This document shows, one piece after another, positions 24,026 to 32,406 of a stretch of 47,783 bases of DNA (within the stretch, counting starts at the first letter, position 1; every line of letters starts with the position of its first letter). The notes below the pieces were generated by a model. The model was not told the origin of the DNA. It saw only the letters and a program-made list of their open reading frames with translations, and did not search any database. Origin of the DNA: an uncultured Paraglaciecola sp. Lineage in GTDB: Bacteria; Pseudomonadota; Gammaproteobacteria; Enterobacterales; Alteromonadaceae. The position numbers were made by a program, and so were the translations under genes. The stretch covers positions 1 to 47,783 of the forward strand of contig NZ_CAKZKO010000120.1 of NCBI RefSeq assembly GCF_937123705.1, written 5' to 3'.

Positions 24026-25369
24026 TTAGTCTTCAAAATCCCCGTAAGCGTGTAATCTGTTATAAAGTGTTTTTGTGCTAATCCCCAACATTTCAGAAGC
24101 AAGTGTTTTATTGCCGTCAACTTTGCTCAAAGTCACGTTAATTAGCTCTCGCTCAACCTCTTCAATAGTTTGCCCAGCAGAAACACCTGCCGGTTTCGCT
24201 ATGGCAGAAGAAAAAGGAGATGAAAAGTCTTTAGGCAACGCTATAGTTGCGGCATTGATATCACTCATTATGTAGGCGCGATGAATTGCATGCCTAAGCT
24301 CTCTTACATTCCCGGGCCAATGATGGTTTTTAAGTATTTCGTATTGCTCATTTTCCCACTTAAATTGTGTTGCGTTTTCTTCATTTAACTGGCTTAAAAA
24401 TACATCCGCTAACAATGGAATGTCTTCCTTTCTTTCTCGCAATGGTGGAATATTAATTGGAAACACGGCCAATCGAAAATAAACATCCTCACGTATAATG
24501 TTTCCTTCAGCTAACTGCTCCATGGAACGATTTGAAGCCGAAATCACCCTACAATCAACTTCAACTTCTCTCGTACCACCCACAGGTGTAACCCGTTTAG
24601 TTTCAAGCACACGTAACAGGTTTGGTTGCATATCAATAGGCATTTCTGTCACTTCATCTAAAAATAAAGTGCCTTTACATGCTCTTACAAACACACCTTG
24701 TTTACTTGATACGGCTCCTGTAAATGCGCCTTTTTCATGACCAAACAACTCACTTCCAATCAGGTCTTTAGGTATAGCACCGCAATTAGTAGCAACAATA
24801 GGGCCTTCATTATTTGTGGCAAAATGGATCGCATTAGCAACCACTTCTTTACCTACTCCGCTCTCTCCCATGAGCATGACATTGGCCGCGGTATTCGCGA
24901 CTTTTCCAATCATCTGGTAAAGCGCTTGCATTGCAGGTGACTCTCCTACTAAACAGCCAAAGTGCAATTGGGGATCCGCTCCCTTATTCCTCGCCTTAGT
25001 CGTTTTATTTTTTACGTTACTGTTTCTGTTTAATGTTGCTTCGATGTCTTCACGCTGCAGTGGTTTTACCAGGTAATTTATTTTAGGTTCACATAAGTTA
25101 GCTAAAACACCTTTCACAGAGGGATGCCCTGTAATTAAAGTGATATAGGCATCAATTTGATTACTCTTCATGTAATCAATTAAGTGCAAACCACTGCCAT
25201 CGGGTAGCATAAAATCCAGTAAAACATGATCAAATTGTTGAGTTTGCATCCAACTTTTAGCTTCCGAAATATTAGCAGCCACAGAAACGTCAAAACCCAA
25301 ATATTCAATTATCTGACAGACAATATCCGTAAATTCAGTGTCATCATCAACTAAAAGCACTTGTTTCAT
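24026..25369 (-). CDS. sigma-54-dependent response regulator (NtrC family)
   Basis: A 447-residue transcription activator. The receiver has Asp52 in LLDFMLPDGSG. The AAA+ domain has Walker A GESGVGKE (168-175), the sigma-54 contact loop GAFTGA (214-219), Walker B TLFLDEVTEMP and an Arg finger region FRLAVFPINIPPLRERKEDI. A C-terminal Fis-type helix-turn-helix follows (NKTLASEMLGISTKTLYNRL). It would drive RNA polymerase-sigma-54 from distant sites after phosphorylation by one of the kinases in the same operon. Its own upstream region contains a sigma-54-like element (25462-25477), suggesting autoactivation. The ATG follows AGGAAATAT. Confidence 0.96.
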   Translation of the reverse strand: MKQVLLVDDDTEFTDIVCQIIEYLGFDVSVAANISEAKSWMQTQQFDHVLLDFMLPDGSGLHLIDYMKSNQIDAYITLITGHPSVKGVLANLCEPKINYLVKPLQREDIEATLNRNSNVKNKTTKARNKGADPQLHFGCLVGESPAMQALYQMIGKVANTAANVMLMGESGVGKEVVANAIHFATNNEGPIVATNCGAIPKDLIGSELFGHEKGAFTGAVSSKQGVFVRACKGTLFLDEVTEMPIDMQPNLLRVLETKRVTPVGGTREVEVDCRVISASNRSMEQLAEGNIIREDVYFRLAVFPINIPPLRERKEDIPLLADVFLSQLNEENATQFKWENEQYEILKNHHWPGNVRELRHAIHRAYIMSDINAATIALPKDFSSPFSSAIAKPAGVSAGQTIEEVERELINVTLSKVDGNKTLASEMLGISTKTLYNRLHAYGDFED

Positions 25370-25461
25370 ATATTTCCTAATCTAGGTTTTGGTTCAAAGG
25401 TGAACATTGACCTTACCAGATATTTTCTCGCCCCAAAAATAAAACAAGTACTATAAGGTGT

Positions 25462-25477
25462 CGCATCATTAGTGCCT
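25462..25477 (-). promoter_or_regulatory. weaker sigma-54-like element upstream of the signalling operon
   Basis: The minus strand reads AGGCACTAATGATGCG: GG-N10-GC spacing is exact and 8 of 12 consensus positions match. It lies 93 bp upstream of the regulator ATG and just behind the terminator of the BON gene. It is the weakest of the four sites in this locus. Confidence 0.4.
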
Positions 25478-25480
25478 GAC

Positions 25481-25506
25481 AAAAATAAGCCCCCTTAAAG
25501 GGGGCT
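25481..25506 (-). terminator. intrinsic terminator of the BON-domain gene
   Basis: On the minus strand AGCCCCCTT and AAGGGGGCT (25498-25506 and 25488-25496) form a 9-bp GC-rich stem with a minimal loop, followed by TATTTTTG. It lies 23 bp after the BON stop and separates this gene from the signalling operon. Confidence 0.85.
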
Positions 25507-25528
25507 CAGTCTTCATATCAAAGGTGTT

Positions 25529-26086
25529 TTATGACTTACTTTCAGTTACTTTAAGTTCATTTTCGACATTGAGAACATCATTGGTGTTCTTTGAAATGGC
25601 ACCAGCAAGATCCTTAGCTGCATTAGAATTTACCATTCCAGTTAGTGTTACCACACCTTGTTCAACATCCACTTCAATATCCATACCTTTTACTTCAGAT
25701 TCAAATAAAAGTTTTGATTTAACAACTGTTTCAATTTTAGCATCTAGTAAGGTTTGCACATTGTCCTTATCTAAGTCACCTTTTTGATTGACTACAGAAA
25801 GTCTGTTGCTAACGCTTTCAACACCGTCAAGCTTTGCAATTAACTCTTGGGCTAATGCTTTATCAACTTCACTATCAACCTTACCTGTTAATAACACCTC
25901 ACCGTTTTTAACGTCGGTATTAATATCAAAAGAATTTAGGTTTGTATTTAGCAATAAAACAGTTTCAACCTTGCCATCAACCCACGCATCTTTTGCTCCA
26001 TCTTTCCAAGTATTTTCAGCTAAAACCGGAGCACTGATACCAGTTAGTGCAGTAATAAGAGCGATTGAACGAATTGAGTTTTTCAT
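25529..26086 (-). CDS. periplasmic BON-domain protein (OsmY-like)
   Basis: A 185-residue exported protein. The signal peptide ends at VLAEN (about residue 23), followed by two BON domains (about 38-105 and 112-180). Each has the NGEVLLTGKVDS or QGVVTLTGMVNS strand-turn-strand and a closing SVSNRL or LNVENEL segment. BON proteins bind phospholipid or envelope components, and OsmY is induced by osmotic and envelope stress. A good sigma-54-type promoter lies 34-51 bp upstream of the ATG, and the next gene downstream encodes a sigma-54 activator. It is therefore a likely direct target of that regulator. Confidence 0.9.
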   Translation of the reverse strand: MKNSIRSIALITALTGISAPVLAENTWKDGAKDAWVDGKVETVLLLNTNLNSFDINTDVKNGEVLLTGKVDSEVDKALAQELIAKLDGVESVSNRLSVVNQKGDLDKDNVQTLLDAKIETVVKSKLLFESEVKGMDIEVDVEQGVVTLTGMVNSNAAKDLAGAISKNTNDVLNVENELKVTESKS

Positions 26087-26119
26087 AGGTTTCTCCTTTT
26101 TTAAAATTCACAATAATTA

Positions 26120-26137
26120 ATGCTATATCGATGCCAA
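26120..26137 (-). promoter_or_regulatory. sigma-54-type promoter of the BON gene
   Basis: The minus strand reads TTGGCATCGATATAGCAT: exact GG-N10-GC spacing, 9 of 12 matches, and the same TTGGCA...AGCAT ends as the DUF1328 promoter. The predicted start is near 26110, giving a leader of about 25 nt that includes the AAGGAGAAACC ribosome site. Confidence 0.65.
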
Positions 26138-26205
26138 CATTTAAATCACTGATAAATAAGAATAAAATACATTCACAACAAAACTTTAGATAATGGAGTG
26201 TTTAA

Positions 26206-26229
26206 ATATTACATAGTGCTTTGTAATAT
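26206..26229. promoter_or_regulatory. ATATTAC-N10-GTAATAT inverted repeat, candidate enhancer
   Basis: A perfect 7-bp inverted repeat containing TTACA-N8-TGTAA, 69-92 bp upstream of the BON -24 element. The TTACA/TGTAA ends also occur in the outer arms of the 15825-15857 palindrome, so a shared activator is possible. Confidence 0.45.
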
Positions 26230-26374
26230 ATTCAGACTTTTCTCAAATCGTATTGGTCATAGTGGTTTACTAAGAGGAAGTGACGCTGGACATGCCTCGA
26301 TTGAAAGTCGCTGGTGTTCTCTGAGTGACTAATTGTTAGGGTGAATTGGTATAAGTCCAATCATGCCTACCATT

Positions 26375-29209
26375 CTACTTTACCCTAGAGGTCACCTTAT
26401 TGACCAAATACAAAATGGATTGATAGTGAATGCCGCTATGATGAGATAGTCCAATTTCGCAGGTGCGGCTATTGCTATATCCTTGAGTACAGCCCTTGGG
26501 GATTTGTGCTTTTAGGCCTGATAAGGCGCTGGCATTGAGCTCTGGGGTGGTGAAGCCTTTGCTTCCAGAAAATCCGCAGCAATGAATATGCTCAGGTATT
26601 ATCACATCAGTGCTACAGCGTTTTGCTAGGTCTTGCATTTGCTGCTGTAATCCCATTTTCTGGCTTGAGCAGGTCACATGCAACATCACACTTTCATCTG
26701 TTGGGGTGAAATCTAAGTGTTTGGCTAATATTTCGCTGGTAAAACTCACTGGCTCATAAACAGTTAATGGGCTGCCTTCAAGCTCGCCACTTTCAAACAT
26801 AGATTTACAAGGGCTAGTATCGAATAAAATCGGGTATTGACCATTTTCACTGAGGGTTAACAATCTAGCCATTAGGGTTTGCTGTTGCTGTTTGGCTTGA
26901 TTGACCATACCTTGGCTATTAAACGGCATACCACAACATACACCTGAAAAATCGGGGCTAATCACCTCAAAGTTGGCTTTTTCAAGTAATGCTAGCGTCA
27001 CCTCGGTGAGGGATAGTTGAACTGAGGCATTCACCCCCTGCCCCATTGTTCTGCTGGCACAACTTGGAAAATACACCACTTTGTTGCGAGCGTTACTAAG
27101 TTGTACATCAAGTTTTATTCCGTAATAGCGGCTGCCATTTGGGGTGCTAGTTAACCATTTGGGGATGTGATTAAAAGAGATTTTTCGAGACATAGCACTG
27201 AATGAACTCAGCACTTGGTCTCCAACCAATCTTTGTACAGCGGCTAACATTGTTAAGCCTAATCTTGTGGTTTTTTCTAATAAACCAAAATGATTAACCA
27301 GCTTATTAGCAAGGTTTTCATACCTTGTGTTTTTGTCATGCCTTAGGGATAACACTAACTCACCGGTATTAATACCCACCGGGCAATGCTGGGCACAAAG
27401 TCCAGTGGTAGCACAAGTGTCAATGGCAGAATACTGAAAGTCTGTTTCCAACTCTTTTAAAGTTTGTTGATCTTCTTGAGTGACTCTTAAGCGCTGAATT
27501 TCTCGATAGTTGCTGATACGTTGTCTTGGAGTAAAGCTTAAGCCTTTGGAAGGGCAGACCGGCTCACAAAAACCGCATTCGATACATTTGTCGACTATTT
27601 CGTTCGCTTTAGGTAAGGCTTTTAGGTGTTTAATATGGGCTTGGTTGTCTGGGTTAATAATTACATTTGGGTTAAGTAGGTTCTGCGGATCAAATAACAC
27701 CTTAATTTGCTTCATAAGCTGATAACCTTGCTCACCCCACTCTAATTCCACAAAGGGTGCCATATTACGCCCAGTGCCATGTTCGGCTTTTAATGACCCC
27801 TTATAATCAACGGCTACTAGCTGACACACTTCATGCATAAAACTTTCGTATCGTTTAATTTCTTGTGCCGTTGAAAAATCTTGGGTAAATACAAAATGTA
27901 AATTTCCATCAAGGGCATGACCAAAAATAATGGCTTCAAAGTATTCAAATTTTTTAAATAATGCCTGTAAGTGCGACACCCCTGCACTAAGCTGTGCCAC
28001 AGGAAACGCTACATCTTCAATAATAACAGTGGTGCCAGTTTCTCTATTGGCGCCAATAGCGGGGAAGGCCTTTTTTCTGATCGCCCACAACTTATTATAT
28101 TCTTGCGGCTCAGCAGTAAAACCCACCGCATCACATTGCTCGAAGGATGCCAGCAAACTAGTCAGTTCAATTATTTGTGTGCTGAGTTTATGTTGATTGT
28201 TGGCGCGGGTTTCAATTAATAGTGCCCCTGCACCTTCTGGCATATTGTCTATAAAAGCTGGTATGCCTGCTTGGTCATTCACAGATAATAACGAAGGGTA
28301 ATCTAACAACTCAACAGCAGAGACATTGGCGTCAGCAAGGGCGCTTACCGCAGCACAGGTTATCTCTATATTTGGAAAAAGCACCAAAGAGCTGGCACGG
28401 TGTTTATGTTCAATCACAGTATGGTAAGTGATTGAGGAAATGAAGCCTAAGGTTCCTTCGGAGCCAATCATCAAATGCGCCAGCATATCGATTGGATCAT
28501 CAAAATCAATCAGTGCGTTAATCCCATAACCCGTGGTGTTTTTTAAGCGATATTTATGCTCAATTAACTGCTTTAATTCTAGGTTTTCTTTGGTTTGTTG
28601 GGATAACGCACTTAATTGCGATAACAATAGCGGATGCTTTTGCTTAAATTGCTTAATGCTGGTTTGATTGCTGTTATCAAATATACTGCCATCTTGCAGA
28701 ACAACACGAATATTGGCTAGAGTATGGTAACTATTTTGCGTCACCCCGCAGCACATGCCACTGGCGTTATTTGCGGCAATGCCGGCTATTTTGCAGGTGT
28801 CGATTGAAGCTGGATCTGGCCCTAATTTGCGGCCGTAGGGTAATAAATATCTATTGGCGTCGGCACCAATTACGCCGGGACCTAGCTTTATTTTCCCACC
28901 TAAATCTAATATTTCGTGCCAGCGCCAGTTGTTGGTGAGCATAATTAACACTGAATCTGACTGCGCCTGACCAGATAAACTGGTTCCCGACGCCCGAAAA
29001 GTCACAGCCACCTTAAAGTTCACTGCTAATTGTATGGTCTTAACTAACTCTTGCTCATCATCAATAAATACCACTACCTTTGGGATAAGGCGGTAAAAAC
29101 TAGCATCCACCCCATAAGCAAAACGTTTCGAATAATCGGTTATTATTCGCGCTTTAGGCAAAACGTCCTGTAAAGATGCAGCAAAATATTTGTGGCGATC
29201 ACCGCGCAT
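26375..29209 (-). CDS. FAD/Fe-S D-lactate dehydrogenase (Dld-II-like)
   Basis: A 944-residue respiratory dehydrogenase that fuses a GlcD-type flavin domain to a GlcF-type iron-sulfur domain. The N-terminal FAD-binding PCMH region has TFRASGTSLSGQAQSDSV, GPDPASIDTCKIAGIAANNASGM and GSEGTLGFIS. A C-terminal oxidase lobe follows, with the metal/substrate motif GHALDGNLHFVF and EHGTGRNM. Two 4Fe-4S clusters are marked by CIECGFCEPVCP and CATTGLCAQHCP, and CCG motifs close the protein (CCGMPF, HCCGFSGSKGF). Organisation and length match Shewanella Dld-II. A 2-hydroxyglutarate dehydrogenase of the YdiJ type is the alternative. A TTG start at 29239 is possible, but the ATG at 29209 with AAGGA upstream fits the family N-terminus better. 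It is a single gene. Confidence 0.85.
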   Translation of the reverse strand: MRGDRHKYFAASLQDVLPKARIITDYSKRFAYGVDASFYRLIPKVVVFIDDEQELVKTIQLAVNFKVAVTFRASGTSLSGQAQSDSVLIMLTNNWRWHEILDLGGKIKLGPGVIGADANRYLLPYGRKLGPDPASIDTCKIAGIAANNASGMCCGVTQNSYHTLANIRVVLQDGSIFDNSNQTSIKQFKQKHPLLLSQLSALSQQTKENLELKQLIEHKYRLKNTTGYGINALIDFDDPIDMLAHLMIGSEGTLGFISSITYHTVIEHKHRASSLVLFPNIEITCAAVSALADANVSAVELLDYPSLLSVNDQAGIPAFIDNMPEGAGALLIETRANNQHKLSTQIIELTSLLASFEQCDAVGFTAEPQEYNKLWAIRKKAFPAIGANRETGTTVIIEDVAFPVAQLSAGVSHLQALFKKFEYFEAIIFGHALDGNLHFVFTQDFSTAQEIKRYESFMHEVCQLVAVDYKGSLKAEHGTGRNMAPFVELEWGEQGYQLMKQIKVLFDPQNLLNPNVIINPDNQAHIKHLKALPKANEIVDKCIECGFCEPVCPSKGLSFTPRQRISNYREIQRLRVTQEDQQTLKELETDFQYSAIDTCATTGLCAQHCPVGINTGELVLSLRHDKNTRYENLANKLVNHFGLLEKTTRLGLTMLAAVQRLVGDQVLSSFSAMSRKISFNHIPKWLTSTPNGSRYYGIKLDVQLSNARNKVVYFPSCASRTMGQGVNASVQLSLTEVTLALLEKANFEVISPDFSGVCCGMPFNSQGMVNQAKQQQQTLMARLLTLSENGQYPILFDTSPCKSMFESGELEGSPLTVYEPVSFTSEILAKHLDFTPTDESVMLHVTCSSQKMGLQQQMQDLAKRCSTDVIIPEHIHCCGFSGSKGFTTPELNASALSGLKAQIPKGCTQGYSNSRTCEIGLSHHSGIHYQSILYLVNKVTSRVK

Positions 29210-29548
29210 TGTCCAAACTTCCTTACACTCTACTAGCAATTATTAAGATGCGATGGCAACAGTCTATTTTATTCAACAAAAATAAACAGTTATAAGTGAT
29301 GAATCTATATTGAGTTTATGATGTATCACAAAATTTTTCCTAAGCTATTCAATAATACCTATCGCCATAAGTAATCACCCACACAGTATTACTTATGGCG
29401 ATAGATATAACATTTCCTTTAGATACTTTTAGCATTGAGTGAGCAGAACCGCGCTTAGTTAACAATTTTTCTTTTAGAAGTATTTAATCCTTATTATTTC
29501 AGCCGTACATACGATAACCTTTAAGCAGATTAAAAATATTGGTAATCA
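29210..29548. other. divergent intergenic region with a 17-bp perfect hairpin
   Basis: AT-rich region between the divergent D-lactate dehydrogenase and receiver-TPR genes. The prominent structure is the hairpin at 29359-29404. No coding region is seen. Confidence 0.5.
29359..29404. repeat. 17-bp perfect inverted repeat between divergent genes
   Basis: Arms 29359-29375 (begins CTATCGCCATAAG) and 29388-29404 are exact complements around a 12-nt CACCCACACAGT loop. It lies where no gene ends, so a terminator for either neighbour is not expected. An operator, a remnant of a small mobile repeat or a small RNA hairpin are options. Confidence 0.6.
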
Positions 29549-31174
29549 ATGAATTCACAACTGGCTAAAAATACCAAGGTACTTATCGTAGATGATCAAG
29601 CATTAGCTAAAGGATATATGAAATATTCTTTAGAGGAGCTAGGGTTTGGCGATATTACTTACGTGGATAAAATTAATCTTGCGTTAACCACCATAAGAAG
29701 CCAGCGCTTCGATTTAATCATTTGTTCCTACAACTTAAAGCGTGAACAAGACGGTTACTATTTCTATGACGAAATAAAAACCAATGGAGAACTCCCCTTA
29801 AGTACAGCTTTCGTATTTATCAGTGCCGATACCAATTCAGATTTAGTGCAAAGTATAATTGAATTACAGCCCGATGATTTCTTAGCCAAACCTTTTACAG
29901 TCAAAGATTTAGATAGAAGACTAAGTCGAGTACTTGCCCGAAAAAAGGCGCTAGCTGACGTGTATTTGTGCATTGATAAACAGCAATATGATCGCGCATT
30001 GTCGGAGGTGGAGTTGTTTCTAGGTAAACCTAAAGAATCAGAATTCTTTCCATTAGCTTTAAAAATTAAAGGTGAAATGCTTACCGCCTGTGGCAACTTT
30101 CAACAGGCAAAGGATTTTTATCTTGCTATTTTAAAGGTGCAGACCTTTACTTGGGCGCAATTGGGTTTAGTTAACAGCTACCTGCATCTCAATGAAGATG
30201 AATTGGCAGAAAAATTAGTGTTACGCTTAGCCTTTAAGCCCGACTCTCAGCTGGCCGCCTATGATTTACTAACGGCGCTGCAAATCAAGCAAAATGACTT
30301 TGATACAGCACTGGAGTGCGTAATGATGGCGACTGAAATTTCCCCTAGGAGTATTCGCCGCCACAAAACGGCCATGGATTTGTCACGGATCACTCATGAC
30401 TATGAAACCCAATTCGAAGCGGCAAAAAAGATAGTAAGATTTGCCAAAAATTCTATTCATGATAAGCCTGAGAATTACCTAAATGTAGCACGTTCAGGTA
30501 TTGATTATGCGATGACAACAGACGCCTCTGATACCGAAAAGTTAATCAAACAAGCTAAAGAATATGTTAGGCAGCTTAAGCAAGCCTTCCCAAAAGCTGA
30601 ACTGCAAGAGCAAATGAAAGTGGTCAATGCCAGATTGCTATATCTTCAGGATGAGAAGGACAATGCTTTAGCCTTACTTGATAAGCTCGATGAAGATAGC
30701 TGGGAAACTGAAGGCGTTGACGCGCTATTAGATAAAGCCAAAATATTCCACGACTTAGGTTTGTTTGAGCGTTCACAAGCTATTTTAGAACAAATTGAAG
30801 ATCGCTATATTGATAATCCAGATCAAAATAAAATTTTCTTGCACTATATCAAACAAGAGAAACACGAAAAATCGACCATCAAACTCAACTCAAAAGAACT
30901 TAACAATACGGCAGTGAGTTATTTTCAAAAAGGTCAAATCGACAATGCCATGGAAGTATTTACCCAAGCCTTTACCATCATGCCTAAAAACGTGTCTATT
31001 GCCCTAAATTTGATGCAAGCGATTTCAACTAAAGCGATAGAATCGGGGGTATCAAATGTACCCGACTCTATGCTCAAAAAATGTATTAATACGGTTGAAA
31101 ACAGTACACTCAGTGAAGCTCAACAAGAAAGGTATCACAAGATCCGCACCACCTTGGATGACTTGTCTCATTAG
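29549..31174 (+). CDS. receiver-domain protein with TPR repeats, phospho-acceptor Asp replaced by Ser
   Basis: A 541-residue soluble protein. An N-terminal CheY-like receiver (about 8-130) keeps the acidic pair VDDQ (Asp15, Asp16) and the conserved Lys in FLAKPF, but the acceptor position reads LIICSYNL, with Ser60 where ICDYNL is usual. A long TPR region follows (about 140-540), with repeats such as PLALKIKGEMLTACGNFQQAKDFY and TAVSYFQKGQIDNAMEVFTQAF. Receiver-TPR proteins occur in Alteromonadales and vibrios with unknown outputs, and this one may signal without phosphorylation through protein contacts. Its stop overlaps the kynureninase stop on the opposite strand by 4 nt. Confidence 0.88.
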   Translation: MNSQLAKNTKVLIVDDQALAKGYMKYSLEELGFGDITYVDKINLALTTIRSQRFDLIICSYNLKREQDGYYFYDEIKTNGELPLSTAFVFISADTNSDLVQSIIELQPDDFLAKPFTVKDLDRRLSRVLARKKALADVYLCIDKQQYDRALSEVELFLGKPKESEFFPLALKIKGEMLTACGNFQQAKDFYLAILKVQTFTWAQLGLVNSYLHLNEDELAEKLVLRLAFKPDSQLAAYDLLTALQIKQNDFDTALECVMMATEISPRSIRRHKTAMDLSRITHDYETQFEAAKKIVRFAKNSIHDKPENYLNVARSGIDYAMTTDASDTEKLIKQAKEYVRQLKQAFPKAELQEQMKVVNARLLYLQDEKDNALALLDKLDEDSWETEGVDALLDKAKIFHDLGLFERSQAILEQIEDRYIDNPDQNKIFLHYIKQEKHEKSTIKLNSKELNNTAVSYFQKGQIDNAMEVFTQAFTIMPKNVSIALNLMQAISTKAIESGVSNVPDSMLKKCINTVENSTLSEAQQERYHKIRTTLDDLSH

Positions 31175-32406
31175 GTCACCTTGAGTGGAACATTAAAGCC
31201 TTGTTCTTTGAATAATTCAGTTTCTACAATTGTGGCCAAGGTTGCTACCGCCTTCCAGACATCCTCAAAAGACGTATAAAGTGGCGTAAAACCAAAGCGT
31301 AATATATTGGGGGCACGAAAATCTGCCACTACGCCTTTTTCGATCAATGCTTGGCAAATGGCAAAGGCGTCATCGTGAGAGTAAGCCAATTGACTGCCTC
31401 TTTGGGCTGCTTTATCTGGCGAGCATAACTGCAATTCACTCAAGCAATCTTGGCCGTTAACGAGGCGGATAAATACATCGGCCAATGCCAAAGACTTGTC
31501 TCTTAGCTGTAGCATGTCGACATCTTGCCACACATCAAGGGCCGCATCTAAGGCACTCATGGCAATCACGCTAGGGGTGCCACTTTGAAATTGATTGATA
31601 GAAGCAGAGGGCTGGTATTTGGGGTCAAAAGCAAAAGGTGCGGCGTGTCCCATCCAGCCGGATAAGGGCTGTTTTACCGCAGCTTGATGGCGACTTGCCA
31701 CATATAAAAAGGCGGGGGCTCCGGGGCCGCCATTTAGGTATTTATAACCACAACCCACGGCAAAATCTACATCGCACTTGTCTAGCTCTACAGGCACGGC
31801 TCCGGCGCTATGGGCTAGATCCCAAATGACCAATATGCCTTTATCATGAGCCAGCTTAGTTAGCCTTTGCATATCTAGCAGATTACCGCTGCGAAAATTT
31901 ACTTGGGTGAGCAATAATACTGCCACCGACTCATTAAGGCTCTGCTCAATGTTTTGCTCTGCAACCAGCTGCAACGCGCATAACTCAGGCCCTAGTAGTT
32001 CGCTTAGACCTTGCACCATGTATAAATCGGTAGGGAAATTATCCGAAGTCGATAACACCACTTTACGCCCATAGTTCAACTTTAAAGCCCCAGACAACAA
32101 CTTAAACAAATTCACCGAAATAGAATCACAACAAATCACTTGGCCTGAATCCGCGCCAATTAGCGGTGCAATTTTTTCACCTACTTTTATGGGTAGATCA
32201 ATCCAATTATGGCTATTCCAGCTTTTTATTAAGTCTTCGCCCCATTGCTGAGTCACCACCTCAGCCACAGTTGTTTTTACTGCTTTAGGCAACGCACCTA
32301 AAGAGTTGCCATCTAAGTAAATAGTATTGGCAGGTAATTCAAATTCTTGGCGTTTATGTGCCAGCGGATCGGCTTTGTCTAAGGCAATAATATCTTCTAA
32401 ATTCAT
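31171..32406 (-). CDS. kynU: kynureninase
   Basis: A PLP enzyme cleaving kynurenine to anthranilate and alanine, or 3-hydroxykynurenine to 3-hydroxyanthranilate, in tryptophan degradation. The 411-residue product begins MNLEDIIALDKADPLAH. It has the family segments IYLDGNSLGALP, the SVNLFKLL region, WDLAHSAGAVPVEL and the PLP-lysine segment GCGYKYLNGGPGAPAF, then FQSGTPSVIAMSALDAAL. A longer open frame to 32469 exists, but the ATG at 32406 forms a 4-nt ATGA overlap with the hydrolase stop, which marks translational coupling. No tryptophan dioxygenase is present in this window. Confidence 0.95.
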   Translation of the reverse strand: MNLEDIIALDKADPLAHKRQEFELPANTIYLDGNSLGALPKAVKTTVAEVVTQQWGEDLIKSWNSHNWIDLPIKVGEKIAPLIGADSGQVICCDSISVNLFKLLSGALKLNYGRKVVLSTSDNFPTDLYMVQGLSELLGPELCALQLVAEQNIEQSLNESVAVLLLTQVNFRSGNLLDMQRLTKLAHDKGILVIWDLAHSAGAVPVELDKCDVDFAVGCGYKYLNGGPGAPAFLYVASRHQAAVKQPLSGWMGHAAPFAFDPKYQPSASINQFQSGTPSVIAMSALDAALDVWQDVDMLQLRDKSLALADVFIRLVNGQDCLSELQLCSPDKAAQRGSQLAYSHDDAFAICQALIEKGVVADFRAPNILRFGFTPLYTSFEDVWKAVATLATIVETELFKEQGFNVPLKVT

